Shown in pieces: positions 8,513-15,441 of a stretch of DNA of 64,000 nucleotides. Positions within the stretch are counted from its first letter, which is position 1. Each line of letters starts with the position of its first letter. The DNA is from Flavobacteriales bacterium (lineage in GTDB: Bacteria > Bacteroidota > Bacteroidia > Flavobacteriales_E > Vicingaceae), in assembly GCA_020635815.1 (NCBI GenBank), contig JACJZB010000003.1, forward strand, positions 124,001-188,000, read 5' to 3'. Made by a program: the position numbers and the translations under genes. The notes under the pieces were generated by a model. It had not been told where the DNA came from. It saw only the letters and a list, made by a program, of their open reading frames with translations, and did not search any database.

Positions 8513-9483
8513 TGAAACAGATTATATTCTATATTATCATTGGGGCAGTTTTTTTAACTGGGTGTTTAAAAGAAGAAACTCCCGTTCCAGCTCCCATTCC
8601 AGGAAATGTAGAAACGGTACAGATTGAAATAGGATGGCCTTACACAAACCAAGTTTATTACGATTGCGGTACAAACAAGGTTGTAGCAACCAATACGAAG
8701 TACGATTGGGATTTAGCTTTTGAATGTGCTGAAGGTGGGTTCCATATTTTAGGAAATACATCGAAAGGAGTTTTTGTGGCGAATCAAGGGGGTGTGAGTT
8801 TTTCATCAGTAACTTCTATTAGTGGAGTAAATTGGTTATGGGATGCGCCAAGTGGAAACTTAGATTCAACCGCTATTGGTGATTGGCGAAACACGAATAA
8901 TGTTTATATCGTCGATAGGCAATACAATGATAATGGAACTCATTTAGGATATAAAAAAGTTCAAATTTTGTCTGTTGATAATCAAACTTATTCGTTTAAA
9001 TATGCTGATTTAAACGGAAGTAATGAAGTAACTTATGTGTTAAACAAAAATGCATCTTTAAGTTTTGTTCAATTTAGTTTTGATGGTGGAGGACAAACGC
9101 TATCGCTTGAGCCTGAAAAAAATAGTTGGGATTTATTATTTACTAATCATTATCATAAATTTAGCAACTTGCCCATGCCTTTTGTGTTAACTCAAGTTTT
9201 AACAAATAAACACAACGGAGTGTTGGTAGCTGAAGACAATAATAACAACTTTGTAAATATCACTTTAAAAGATACCATAAATTACATTTTTACAAACGAA
9301 TGGGATGAGATTGGGCACGATTGGAAAATAAGAAATAGCTCCGATAATTCATTTACGATTGATGAAAATAAAAGCTATGTTTTAAAAACTACCGAAGGTT
9401 TATTTTATAAAATTAGATTTATCGACTTCTATAATGATTTAGGGGTAAAAGGCTACCCTAAATTTGAAATTCAAAAACTATAA
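8512..9483 (+). CDS. HmuY-family lipoprotein, probable heme-binding partner
   Basis: This 323-residue protein has a lipoprotein leader, MKQIIFYIIIGAVFLTGC, with the modified Cys at 18. The body has the HmuY pattern: YTNQVYYD, TKYDWDLAFEC, YADLNGSNEV and NSWDLLFTNHYHKF. The same blocks occur in the T9SS-exported paralogue at 4980-6248 (for example ANIDGSNEQ and TWDLMFAKHTDY). It should sit on the outer-membrane surface and pass heme to the receptor encoded just upstream, with which it overlaps by one base. A weak AT-rich hairpin follows the stop. Unlike its paralogue it has no C-terminal sorting domain. Confidence 0.8.
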   Translation: MKQIIFYIIIGAVFLTGCLKEETPVPAPIPGNVETVQIEIGWPYTNQVYYDCGTNKVVATNTKYDWDLAFECAEGGFHILGNTSKGVFVANQGGVSFSSVTSISGVNWLWDAPSGNLDSTAIGDWRNTNNVYIVDRQYNDNGTHLGYKKVQILSVDNQTYSFKYADLNGSNEVTYVLNKNASLSFVQFSFDGGGQTLSLEPEKNSWDLLFTNHYHKFSNLPMPFVLTQVLTNKHNGVLVAEDNNNNFVNITLKDTINYIFTNEWDEIGHDWKIRNSSDNSFTIDENKSYVLKTTEGLFYKIRFIDFYNDLGVKGYPKFEIQKL

Positions 9484-9508
9484 TTAAATTTTTTTTATTG
9501 TTTAAAAT

Positions 9509-9540
9509 AATAAAAGATAAAATTGTCTTTTATTGTTTTT
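9509..9540 (+). terminator. AT-rich hairpin, probable terminator of the heme-uptake operon
   Basis: AATAAAAGA (9509-9517) pairs perfectly with TCTTTTATT (9526-9534) around an 8-base loop, and GTTTTT follows. The low GC content makes the stem weak, so termination is likely but not certain. Confidence 0.5.
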
Positions 9541-9574
9541 CTGATTATTTTTGTTGTATAAAACTTACAAAGAA

Positions 9575-10147
9575 ATGTCAAATACTGTAAAAAATATTTA
9601 TTATCCTCCAGGAGGAATTCTAATTTGGTTATTAATGATATTAGAAATCTTTACTTTTTTAGGTGCAGCATTAGTATTTATTTATTATCGTAAAACTAAC
9701 CTAGAAGAATTTATCGAATCAAAGCAAATGCTAAGTGCTTTAGTAGGAACAGTTAATACCATAATTTTAATTACAAGTGGCTATTTTATGGCTCTTTCAA
9801 TTAATAAATTGAGAGAAAATAATAATAAAAAATCGTCACAATTTATGCTATTAGGTTTGCTTTTGGGTGTGTTGTTTCTGATTGTAAAAGGAGCAGAGTT
9901 TTATCATAAAATTGATATAGGTATAGGGTTTAACTACAATACTTTTTTTACTTTTTATTGGTTAATGACCGGGTTTCATTTTGTACATGTGCTTTTTGGT
10001 GTAGGGCTATTAGCATATATGTATCGAGCTGTTAAAAACGAAAAGTACTCAAATCAAGAAATGTTTGATGTTGAATCTAGTGCTGCTTATTGGCACATGT
10101 GCGATTTAATATGGGTACTTATATTTCCAGTTCTATATTTACTTTAA
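9575..10147 (+). CDS. norE: NorE-like cytochrome c oxidase subunit III family protein
   Basis: This 190-residue membrane protein starts at the ATG at 9575; a TTG eight codons upstream is less likely. It has five hydrophobic segments and subunit III features: YYPPGGILIWLLMILEIFTF at the start, a WLMTGFHFVHVLFG helix and a final YWHMCDLIWVLIFPVLYL helix. The short form with five helices matches NorE, an accessory protein of nitric oxide reductase clusters, better than the seven-helix oxidase subunit. It precedes norF by 11 bp. Its exact role in NO reduction is not settled even in model denitrifiers. Confidence 0.85.
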   Translation: MSNTVKNIYYPPGGILIWLLMILEIFTFLGAALVFIYYRKTNLEEFIESKQMLSALVGTVNTIILITSGYFMALSINKLRENNNKKSSQFMLLGLLLGVLFLIVKGAEFYHKIDIGIGFNYNTFFTFYWLMTGFHFVHVLFGVGLLAYMYRAVKNEKYSNQEMFDVESSAAYWHMCDLIWVLIFPVLYLL

Positions 10148-10158
10148 AACAAAAAAAA

Positions 10159-10404
10159 ATGGGAAAAGAAATAAAATTAAATACCATTACGTGGTTGGCA
10201 TTAGTTTTACTAATTGTGGTAAGTACATTGTTCTCGGAGAATGGAATCGAAAATTCATATATAATTATCTCAAGTCTAGCGGTAGTAAAGTTTTTAAGTG
10301 TAATGTTTCAGTTTGTAGAAGCAAAGCATGCTCATTTGGTATGGAAAATAGTGAGCGTAACATTTGTTCTGGTTTACGTAATAGGAATTATAATATTGTA
10401 TTGA
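10159..10404 (+). CDS. norF: NorF-like small membrane protein (subunit IV type)
   Basis: This 81-residue protein begins at the ATG at 10159 (MGKEIKLNTITWLALVLL); the same frame is open further upstream into norE, but that would add a non-native extension. It has three predicted helices and the motif MFQFVEAKHAHLVWK seen in prokaryotic cytochrome c oxidase subunit IV and NorF proteins. It lies between norE and a cytochrome c gene and ends one base before the next start. It probably assists assembly or function of nitric oxide reductase; the catalytic norB/norC genes are not in the window. Confidence 0.78.
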   Translation: MGKEIKLNTITWLALVLLIVVSTLFSENGIENSYIIISSLAVVKFLSVMFQFVEAKHAHLVWKIVSVTFVLVYVIGIIILY

Positions 10405-10405
10405 T

Positions 10406-10834
10406 GTGTTAAAATTTGGTGTAGGTTTCATTCTTATTTCAATTTTATGTGGTGGTTGTGATAATAATACAAAATTTAAAAGCCCAAAAAGAATTGAATT
10501 AATTGATACATTACAACTAACTGTAATAAGTGATTCATTAATGCAGAGAGGACAACGGTTGTTTAAAGATAAATGTGCTCAATGTCATACTATGGAGTTT
10601 AAAAATTCGGGCCCTGATATTAGTGACATTTTAGCAAATAGAAAGCCAGAGTGGGTTGTAAATTTTTTATTAAACAAAGAGGAGATGTTGCAGAGAGATT
10701 CTATAGCAATTAGGACAAGGGTAAAATATAATGAAGATTGTGGGACAAAAATTACTACTAAAAATGAAGCTTTAGAGATCTTAGAATATTTAAGGATCTA
10801 CCAACTATGGCTACACGAGTTTAATGTTAAATAA
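10406..10834 (+). CDS. Small c-type cytochrome lipoprotein
   Basis: This 142-residue protein starts with GTG at 10406, since the overlapping ATG at 10404 runs into a stop. The leader LKFGVGFILISILCGGC ends in a lipobox. A single heme c site, CAQCH, lies near residue 57, followed by a mono-heme cytochrome fold of about 80 residues (GPDISDILANRKPEWVVNFL). It should carry electrons in the periplasm while tethered to a membrane. As last gene of the norE-norF unit it is a plausible electron donor to NirS or nitric oxide reductase, though the sequence does not show which. A terminator follows. Confidence 0.8.
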   Translation: MLKFGVGFILISILCGGCDNNTKFKSPKRIELIDTLQLTVISDSLMQRGQRLFKDKCAQCHTMEFKNSGPDISDILANRKPEWVVNFLLNKEEMLQRDSIAIRTRVKYNEDCGTKITTKNEALEILEYLRIYQLWLHEFNVK

Positions 10835-10841
10835 AAAAAAA

Positions 10842-10866
10842 GGGCTTTCAATGAAAGCCCTTTTTA
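10842..10866. terminator. Bidirectional terminator between cytochrome c and lipoprotein genes
   Basis: GGGCTTT and AAAGCCC form a stem around a 5-base loop, with an A run before and a T run after. It can serve the plus-strand cytochrome operon and the minus-strand lipoprotein gene at 10886-11131. Confidence 0.88.
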
Positions 10867-10885
10867 AATTTTGATTGTGTCAAAA

Positions 10886-11131
10886 TTATTTTTTTACAGC
10901 AGCAGTTGCAGTAGCAATTGAATCAGCTTTTGCTTTAGCAGCTGCTTCAACCTGAGCAGCAGCATCTAATTCAGCTTGAGCAGCTTCAGCATCAAGTATA
11001 ACTTGAGCTTCGTGAGCAGCAACAGAATCAGCAATAGCTTGTTCTTGAGCAGCAATTTCTTCTTGGCTTGGTCCGCAAGCCACTACCATCATTGCAATTA
11101 AAGCAACTGGCAACATAATGATTTTTTTCAT
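10886..11131 (-). CDS. Small alanine-rich lipoprotein
   Basis: This 81-residue protein has a lipoprotein leader, MKKIIMLPVALIAMMVVAC, with Cys19. The mature part is almost all Ala, Glu, Gln, Asp and Lys, predicted as one long helix with heptad-like spacing (EEIAAQEQAIADSVAAHEA). This resembles short helical outer-membrane lipoproteins, but no specific family was recognised. A -7 promoter element, TACATTTG on the minus strand at 11157-11164, lies about 25 bp before the start. Convergent to the cytochrome operon. Confidence 0.75.
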   Translation of the reverse strand: MKKIIMLPVALIAMMVVACGPSQEEIAAQEQAIADSVAAHEAQVILDAEAAQAELDAAAQVEAAAKAKADSIATATAAVKK

Positions 11132-11156
11132 TGTTATTAATTAAGTTTTTGTGTGG

Positions 11157-11164
11157 CAAATGTA
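11157..11164 (-). promoter_or_regulatory. Bacteroidota -7 element, lipoprotein gene
   Basis: The minus strand reads TACATTTG, a full match to TAnnTTTG, 26 bp before the ATG at 11131. Confidence 0.55.
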
Positions 11165-11368
11165 TATCTAGTTTTCAATTCTAGTGCATTTCATTAATAA
11201 TTTTAATTAACACAAAATCAGATACTTGTATTTGTTTTGTTTACTTTAAATTGAAAGTATGGTTTAAAAATCGCTTAAATTTTTGCTAAAGGTCCTTTTA
11301 TATAAAAATCAATAAAAAAGGATATTAAAATTTGATATATAAAACTTCCATTACAAGCTTGATTTTAC

Positions 11369-11382
11369 TTGATTTTAATCAG
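11369..11382 (+). promoter_or_regulatory. FNR/DNR-like operator of the hemA-hemC fusion gene
   Basis: TTGAT-TTTA-ATCAG matches the FNR consensus TTGATnnnnATCAA at nine of ten fixed bases. Its centre lies about 40 bp before the start expected from the -7 element at 11404-11411, which is the usual place for direct activation by Crp/FNR regulators. A similar palindrome lies before nirS. Confidence 0.6.
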
Positions 11383-11403
11383 TAAAAAACAGTTATTTTT
11401 TAA

Positions 11404-11411
11404 TAAATTTG
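11404..11411 (+). promoter_or_regulatory. Bacteroidota -7 element, hemA-hemC fusion gene
   Basis: TAAATTTG is a full match to TAnnTTTG, 20 bp before the ATG at 11431. The -33 position is taken up by the FNR-like box rather than a TTG element. Confidence 0.65.
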
Positions 11412-11430
11412 TACTCCTTTAAAAAGAAGT

Positions 11431-13608
11431 ATGGATAAAATAGTAGGAGTAGAGTTAAGTCATAGGTTTGCACCAATTTCTGTGAGAGAAAGATTAGCGT
11501 TAAACAAAGATCAAACAAAAGCTGCAATACAAGCATTAAAGAAGAGCTATAAAGAGGTTTTTATTATTTCTACCTGTAATCGACTGTCTATTTATGCTTA
11601 TGGGAAAAGTCACACTGAAATATTAGATTATTTTGATCAATTTGGAAATTATAGACAGTATTTATCAATTCTTCCAGATAGCGAAATAGCAATAAAGAAT
11701 TTATTTTCCACTGCATCGGGGCTAGAGTCTCAAGCAGTTGGAGAACATCAAATTAGTGGGCAAATAAAGGACGCTCTAGAATTAGGAAGAGAAGAAAAGT
11801 CGATAGGTCCAGTGTTAGATGAATTAATTCGACAAGCAGTACATACAGGAAAAAGAGTAAGATTAGAAACGAATATTGGCAAATTTTCTGCTTCGCTAGC
11901 AACTGTTGGTTTTGAGTTGATAACACATCATGGAATTGATATAGCTAATGCAACATTCTTGGTTATTGGAACAGGAAATATGGCAAACCTGATGGCTACT
12001 GTTTTAGACCGTACAAATATAAAAAAGTTATATGTAGCTAGTCATGATCAAGACCGGGCTCAAGAAATGGCGAACGAATGGAATGGAGAACCTGTTGATA
12101 TGCAAAACATGCATAAAGCTTTATCTGAGGCTAATGTTATTATTGGAGGAACTCAAGGAGAAATTAACTTGCTTCATGAAGAAACGATGGCAGAAAGTAA
12201 ATGTCCTAGAGCAAAGTTTGCATTAGAAACGGGTGATAAAAAATTATTTATCGATTTTGGTGTGCCTCGAAATTTTAATCCCGAATTAAAAAACCATGAC
12301 AATATTGCCTTATTTGATTTAGATGATATTAAGAAAATAACTTATGAGGGGTTACTGAAAAGATATGATGAAATACCTGAAGCTAGAAAAATTGTAAATA
12401 CAGAAGTTGATTGGTTTATTATTTGGCTAAAAAATAGAAAGGTGGCTCCTGTTATTGAGGCTTATTGGAAAAATTTAGAAGATATTAGGGATGAAGAGAT
12501 GAAATGGTTGCTCCCAAAATTAGGGGAGGTAGGAGAGCATCAAAAAGAAGTGTTGATGCGTTTTACACATCGATTATTGCGAAAAATATCAAATCCAACT
12601 ATTGATGGAATTAAAAATATTGCTCAAAACTTACATGCTCAAGATAGCCCTATAAATACTGCAAAACAAATTTTAGATGTTGAAGATGTTGATATTTTTG
12701 TGCCAAAGAAGAAAATTATTGTAGGAACAAGAGGGAGTAAATTAGCATTAACTCAAACCAATTGGGTGGTTGAGCAATTAAAAGAAATACAACCTGATTA
12801 CGAGTTTGAAACTAAGATAATAAGAACTAGTGGAGATGACGGGGATATTAGTGTAGTGGGAGCATTTACTTCAGCTTTGCAACGTTCGATGTTAGCCGGC
12901 GAAATTGATATTGCTGTTCATAGTTATAAAGATATTCCTACCGAAAGTGTTAATGGACTAAGAGTTATTCCAGTAACGAAAAGAAAGGATGTAAGAGATG
13001 TGTTAATTTCTAAAAGCGGTCAGAAATTTACTGAATTACCAGCAGATGCTGTTATTGGAACAGGGAGTTTAAGAAGGTCGGCACAATTAAAACAAATACG
13101 TCCAGATTTAGAGTATAAATTTATTCAAGGAAATGTAGATAGCCGTATTCATCAAATGGAAACAGGTAATTATGACGCTATAATTTTAGCAGCAACTGGT
13201 CTGCAAAAAATGAATATGATTGATATTGCTACAGAAATATTTGAAACATCAACAATGTTGCCTGCAGTAGGTCAAGGTATTTTAGGAATAGAATTGGTTG
13301 ATAGAGAAGGATATGTATATGAATTAGTGAAGAAACTGAGACACGAACCTACCAAACAAGCTGCCGATGCTGAAAGAGCTTTCCTTATTGCTTTAGGTGG
13401 AGGTTGCAATTTGCCCATTGCAGCTTATGCTTTAATTGAGAAAGAAGAAATTACCATTCATGGTGTTTTTGCATCAGAAGATGGAGCTTATTATGCAAAA
13501 AACTCAATTAAAGGAAAAGTTGAAGATAGAAAAGAATTAGCAAGAACACTAGCACTCCAATTAAAAGAAGAAGTAGAGCTTAAAAAGAACCAAAAAGTTG
13601 AAGCCTAA
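11431..13608 (+). CDS. hemA/hemC: Fused glutamyl-tRNA reductase and hydroxymethylbilane synthase (HemA-HemC)
   Basis: One 725-residue frame holds two enzymes of tetrapyrrole synthesis. Residues 1 to about 420 are glutamyl-tRNA reductase: GVELSHRFAPISVRE, the catalytic STCNR with Cys49, a GEHQISGQIKDA segment and a nucleotide-binding VIGTGNMA. From about residue 428 comes porphobilinogen deaminase: GTRGSKLALTQT, VHSYKDIPTE with catalytic Asp501, GTGSLRR and GGGCNLPIAAY, whose Cys659 holds the dipyrromethane cofactor. No methionine lies just before the second domain and no stop lies between, so this is a true fusion. The deaminase is somewhat divergent (VHSYKD for VHSMKD, VGAFTSALQ for GKGLFTKEL). 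HemD follows after 35 bp, but HemB, the step between the two domains, is not nearby. Confidence 0.93.
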   Translation: MDKIVGVELSHRFAPISVRERLALNKDQTKAAIQALKKSYKEVFIISTCNRLSIYAYGKSHTEILDYFDQFGNYRQYLSILPDSEIAIKNLFSTASGLESQAVGEHQISGQIKDALELGREEKSIGPVLDELIRQAVHTGKRVRLETNIGKFSASLATVGFELITHHGIDIANATFLVIGTGNMANLMATVLDRTNIKKLYVASHDQDRAQEMANEWNGEPVDMQNMHKALSEANVIIGGTQGEINLLHEETMAESKCPRAKFALETGDKKLFIDFGVPRNFNPELKNHDNIALFDLDDIKKITYEGLLKRYDEIPEARKIVNTEVDWFIIWLKNRKVAPVIEAYWKNLEDIRDEEMKWLLPKLGEVGEHQKEVLMRFTHRLLRKISNPTIDGIKNIAQNLHAQDSPINTAKQILDVEDVDIFVPKKKIIVGTRGSKLALTQTNWVVEQLKEIQPDYEFETKIIRTSGDDGDISVVGAFTSALQRSMLAGEIDIAVHSYKDIPTESVNGLRVIPVTKRKDVRDVLISKSGQKFTELPADAVIGTGSLRRSAQLKQIRPDLEYKFIQGNVDSRIHQMETGNYDAIILAATGLQKMNMIDIATEIFETSTMLPAVGQGILGIELVDREGYVYELVKKLRHEPTKQAADAERAFLIALGGGCNLPIAAYALIEKEEITIHGVFASEDGAYYAKNSIKGKVEDRKELARTLALQLKEEVELKKNQKVEA

Positions 13609-13643
13609 AAAACGCTTTATAAATTGTATTATCCAAATAACTT

Positions 13644-14378
13644 ATGTTACCACTTAAAAGAGTAAAAGTACTTGTACCAAGACCTATAGGACAAGCAGAT
13701 GATTTTTCTAAAAAATTAGAAAAACTAGGAGCAGAACCGATTTTATTTCCATTAATTAGTGTTGAAGCAATTAATAAAAAAGAAGTGAAATCTACTTATC
13801 AATCAACTAGTTTCGATTGGGTAATTTTTACAAGTTCAATAGCTGTTCAATTTTTCTTTAATGTGGTGCACCCTGAAGACATAACCTCTAAAATTGCAGT
13901 TGTTGGTACTTCAACAAAAAAAGAAGTTGAGAAACTAGGATTAAAAGTTAGTTTTATGCCGTCTGCGGCTACTGCTAAAAAATTAGTGAAAGAGATTCCT
14001 TTAAACAAAGGTGAAAAAGTTTTTATTCCTCGTTCTAAAATAGCAGGAACAGCCATTGTTGATACATTAAAAAAGAGAGGGATTATAGTTACAGAACTTT
14101 CGACTTATAATAATGTTCCTGTAGATTATACTCAAGAGCAAATTGAGGAAGTTTTAGCTCAAAACATTAATGTAATTACATTTACAAGCCCATCTACAGT
14201 TGAAAATTTTGTGGCACTTTTAAGAAAATATAAAATTAAACTTGGAGCACAGCATATAGTTACTATTGGCCCATCGACAACAGCAGCAGCACAAAAAATG
14301 CGATTAAATGTAGATAAAACAGCCGAAACTCATAATGTTGATGGATTGATAGAGGCAATTGAAAGTATGTACAGGTAA
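13644..14378 (+). CDS. hemD: Uroporphyrinogen-III synthase
   Basis: This 244-residue protein matches the HemD family in length and pattern: VLVPRPIGQADDFSKKLEKLGAEP at the N terminus, FDWVIFTSSIAVQFFF, then VITFTSPSTVENFV and a final IGPSTTAAAQKM. HemD closes hydroxymethylbilane with inversion of ring D to give uroporphyrinogen III, branch point of heme, siroheme and heme d1. It follows the hemA-hemC fusion by 35 bp and ends at a strong terminator, so both enzymes are probably made from one transcript controlled by the FNR-like site. Confidence 0.9.
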   Translation: MLPLKRVKVLVPRPIGQADDFSKKLEKLGAEPILFPLISVEAINKKEVKSTYQSTSFDWVIFTSSIAVQFFFNVVHPEDITSKIAVVGTSTKKEVEKLGLKVSFMPSAATAKKLVKEIPLNKGEKVFIPRSKIAGTAIVDTLKKRGIIVTELSTYNNVPVDYTQEQIEEVLAQNINVITFTSPSTVENFVALLRKYKIKLGAQHIVTIGPSTTAAAQKMRLNVDKTAETHNVDGLIEAIESMYR

Positions 14379-14382
14379 CTTT

Positions 14383-14428
14383 CTAGTTCTAAATAATCTA
14401 TGTTGTTTATTTAGAACTAGACTTTTTT
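14383..14428 (+). terminator. Terminator after hemD
   Basis: A perfect 14-bp stem (CTAGTTCTAAATAA at 14383-14396 with TTATTTAGAACTAG at 14407-14420) is followed by ACTTTTTT. It starts 5 bp after the hemD stop. Confidence 0.9.
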
Positions 14429-14430
14429 CT

Positions 14431-14769
14431 TTATTGATTTAACATTTGTTCCCAAGGCATAGAAGTTAACAAAGCTCCAAAGAAGGCAATATAAACTAAC
14501 ATAATTAGAAGGTATAATCCAGATATGCATGTGCCAATTATAGCACAAACTCTACCGGCTTTCATGTTTTTATATGAGCTTTCAGTATAGTTTTCTGGAG
14601 ATGATAGATATATTTTATTGGCTTTACTGGCCATTACAATACCTATAATACCTAGAATTGTACCTACAATTCCATAACAGAAGCAAAAAACAATTGATAA
14701 AATGCCGAGAACTAAAACTCCTGTAGAGTTTGGTAAGGCTTGTTGTGTGTTTAAATTTTGATTTTCCAT
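14431..14769 (-). CDS. Small membrane protein, DUF4190/CCC-motif type
   Basis: This 112-residue protein has two hydrophobic segments separated by a polar stretch. The first contains VLGILSIVFCFCYGIVGTILGIIGI, here given only as a Gly/Ile-rich helix with a Cys-Phe-Cys core; the second follows KNMKAGRVCAIIGTC. This layout matches small Bacteroidota membrane proteins called DUF4190 or CCC-motif proteins, whose function is unknown. It follows another small membrane protein gene on the same strand, with a terminator between them. Confidence 0.65.
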   Translation of the reverse strand: MENQNLNTQQALPNSTGVLVLGILSIVFCFCYGIVGTILGIIGIVMASKANKIYLSSPENYTESSYKNMKAGRVCAIIGTCISGLYLLIMLVYIAFFGALLTSMPWEQMLNQ

Positions 14770-14786
14770 GTGGTAAATATAAAAAA

Positions 14787-14811
14787 AAAGGCTGTTAGTT
14801 AAACAGCCTTT
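14787..14811 (-). terminator. Terminator of the 14830-15276 gene
   Basis: AGGCTGTT and AACAGCCT form a stem with a 5-base loop; on the minus strand it is followed by a run of T. Confidence 0.85.
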
Positions 14812-14829
14812 TAATAGAAAATAAATTTC

Positions 14830-15276
14830 TTAGTTCATGTGCTTTAAATTCAAGTAATACATTACGATAAAAGCAATAGGAACGATAGCTCCAACTACTC
14901 CGAAACCGCTGTAAATAATACCCATTATTATAGATACAACAGTAGCTCCAGCGTAAAGCATAAAACCTTGTTTTTGTAATTTCCACATTTTAATTACTCC
15001 AAAAAGAGAAACTAAAGTAGTTAAGAAACCAACAATAATGTATGCCCAAGTCATACCAGCACTTGGTGCAGCAGAAGTAAGAGCTTCCATGCCCTCCATA
15101 CCTTCCATGCCTTCCATAGCACTCATGGCAGCTCCCGCAGCTCCCATTAATGTTAAAGCAGTAACATAACCAATAATTGCAAATCCAGCTGCAATAAATG
15201 ATAAAATACAAATTACTGTAAGAAAAACTGGTCTTTTTCCAGCTTCGCTTGTTATTTGAGTAGATTCTTCTGTCAT
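14830..15276 (-). CDS. Four-helix membrane protein with a Met-Glu-Gly repeat
   Basis: This 148-residue protein has a short charged N terminus and four hydrophobic segments. Between the first and second lies a loop with MEGMEGMEGMEALTSA, a short tandem repeat from a 9-bp DNA unit. No known enzymatic motif is visible and the family was not recognised; it resembles general small Bacteroidota integral membrane proteins. The repeat codons are close to identical, so the repeat number may vary between strains. Confidence 0.65.
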   Translation of the reverse strand: MTEESTQITSEAGKRPVFLTVICILSFIAAGFAIIGYVTALTLMGAAGAAMSAMEGMEGMEGMEALTSAAPSAGMTWAYIIVGFLTTLVSLFGVIKMWKLQKQGFMLYAGATVVSIIMGIIYSGFGVVGAIVPIAFIVMYYLNLKHMN

Positions 15277-15441
15277 AATTTTTTAAATTTTAATTAATAA
15301 TTAATTTGTTAGATGAAACCAAAATAAAAATTTTATTTACTCTAAGCAAGTTTTATCGAAACAATGTTATTAACAATCTATTGTTTCTTATGAGTGGTCG
15401 AAATCAATATTTTCTTTTGTTGATAGGGGGTTCGGGATTGA

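Noticed and set aside
10191..10412. Open frame of 73 codons overlapping norF
   Set aside because: It is an out-of-frame shadow of norF, which has clear membrane helices and a family match.
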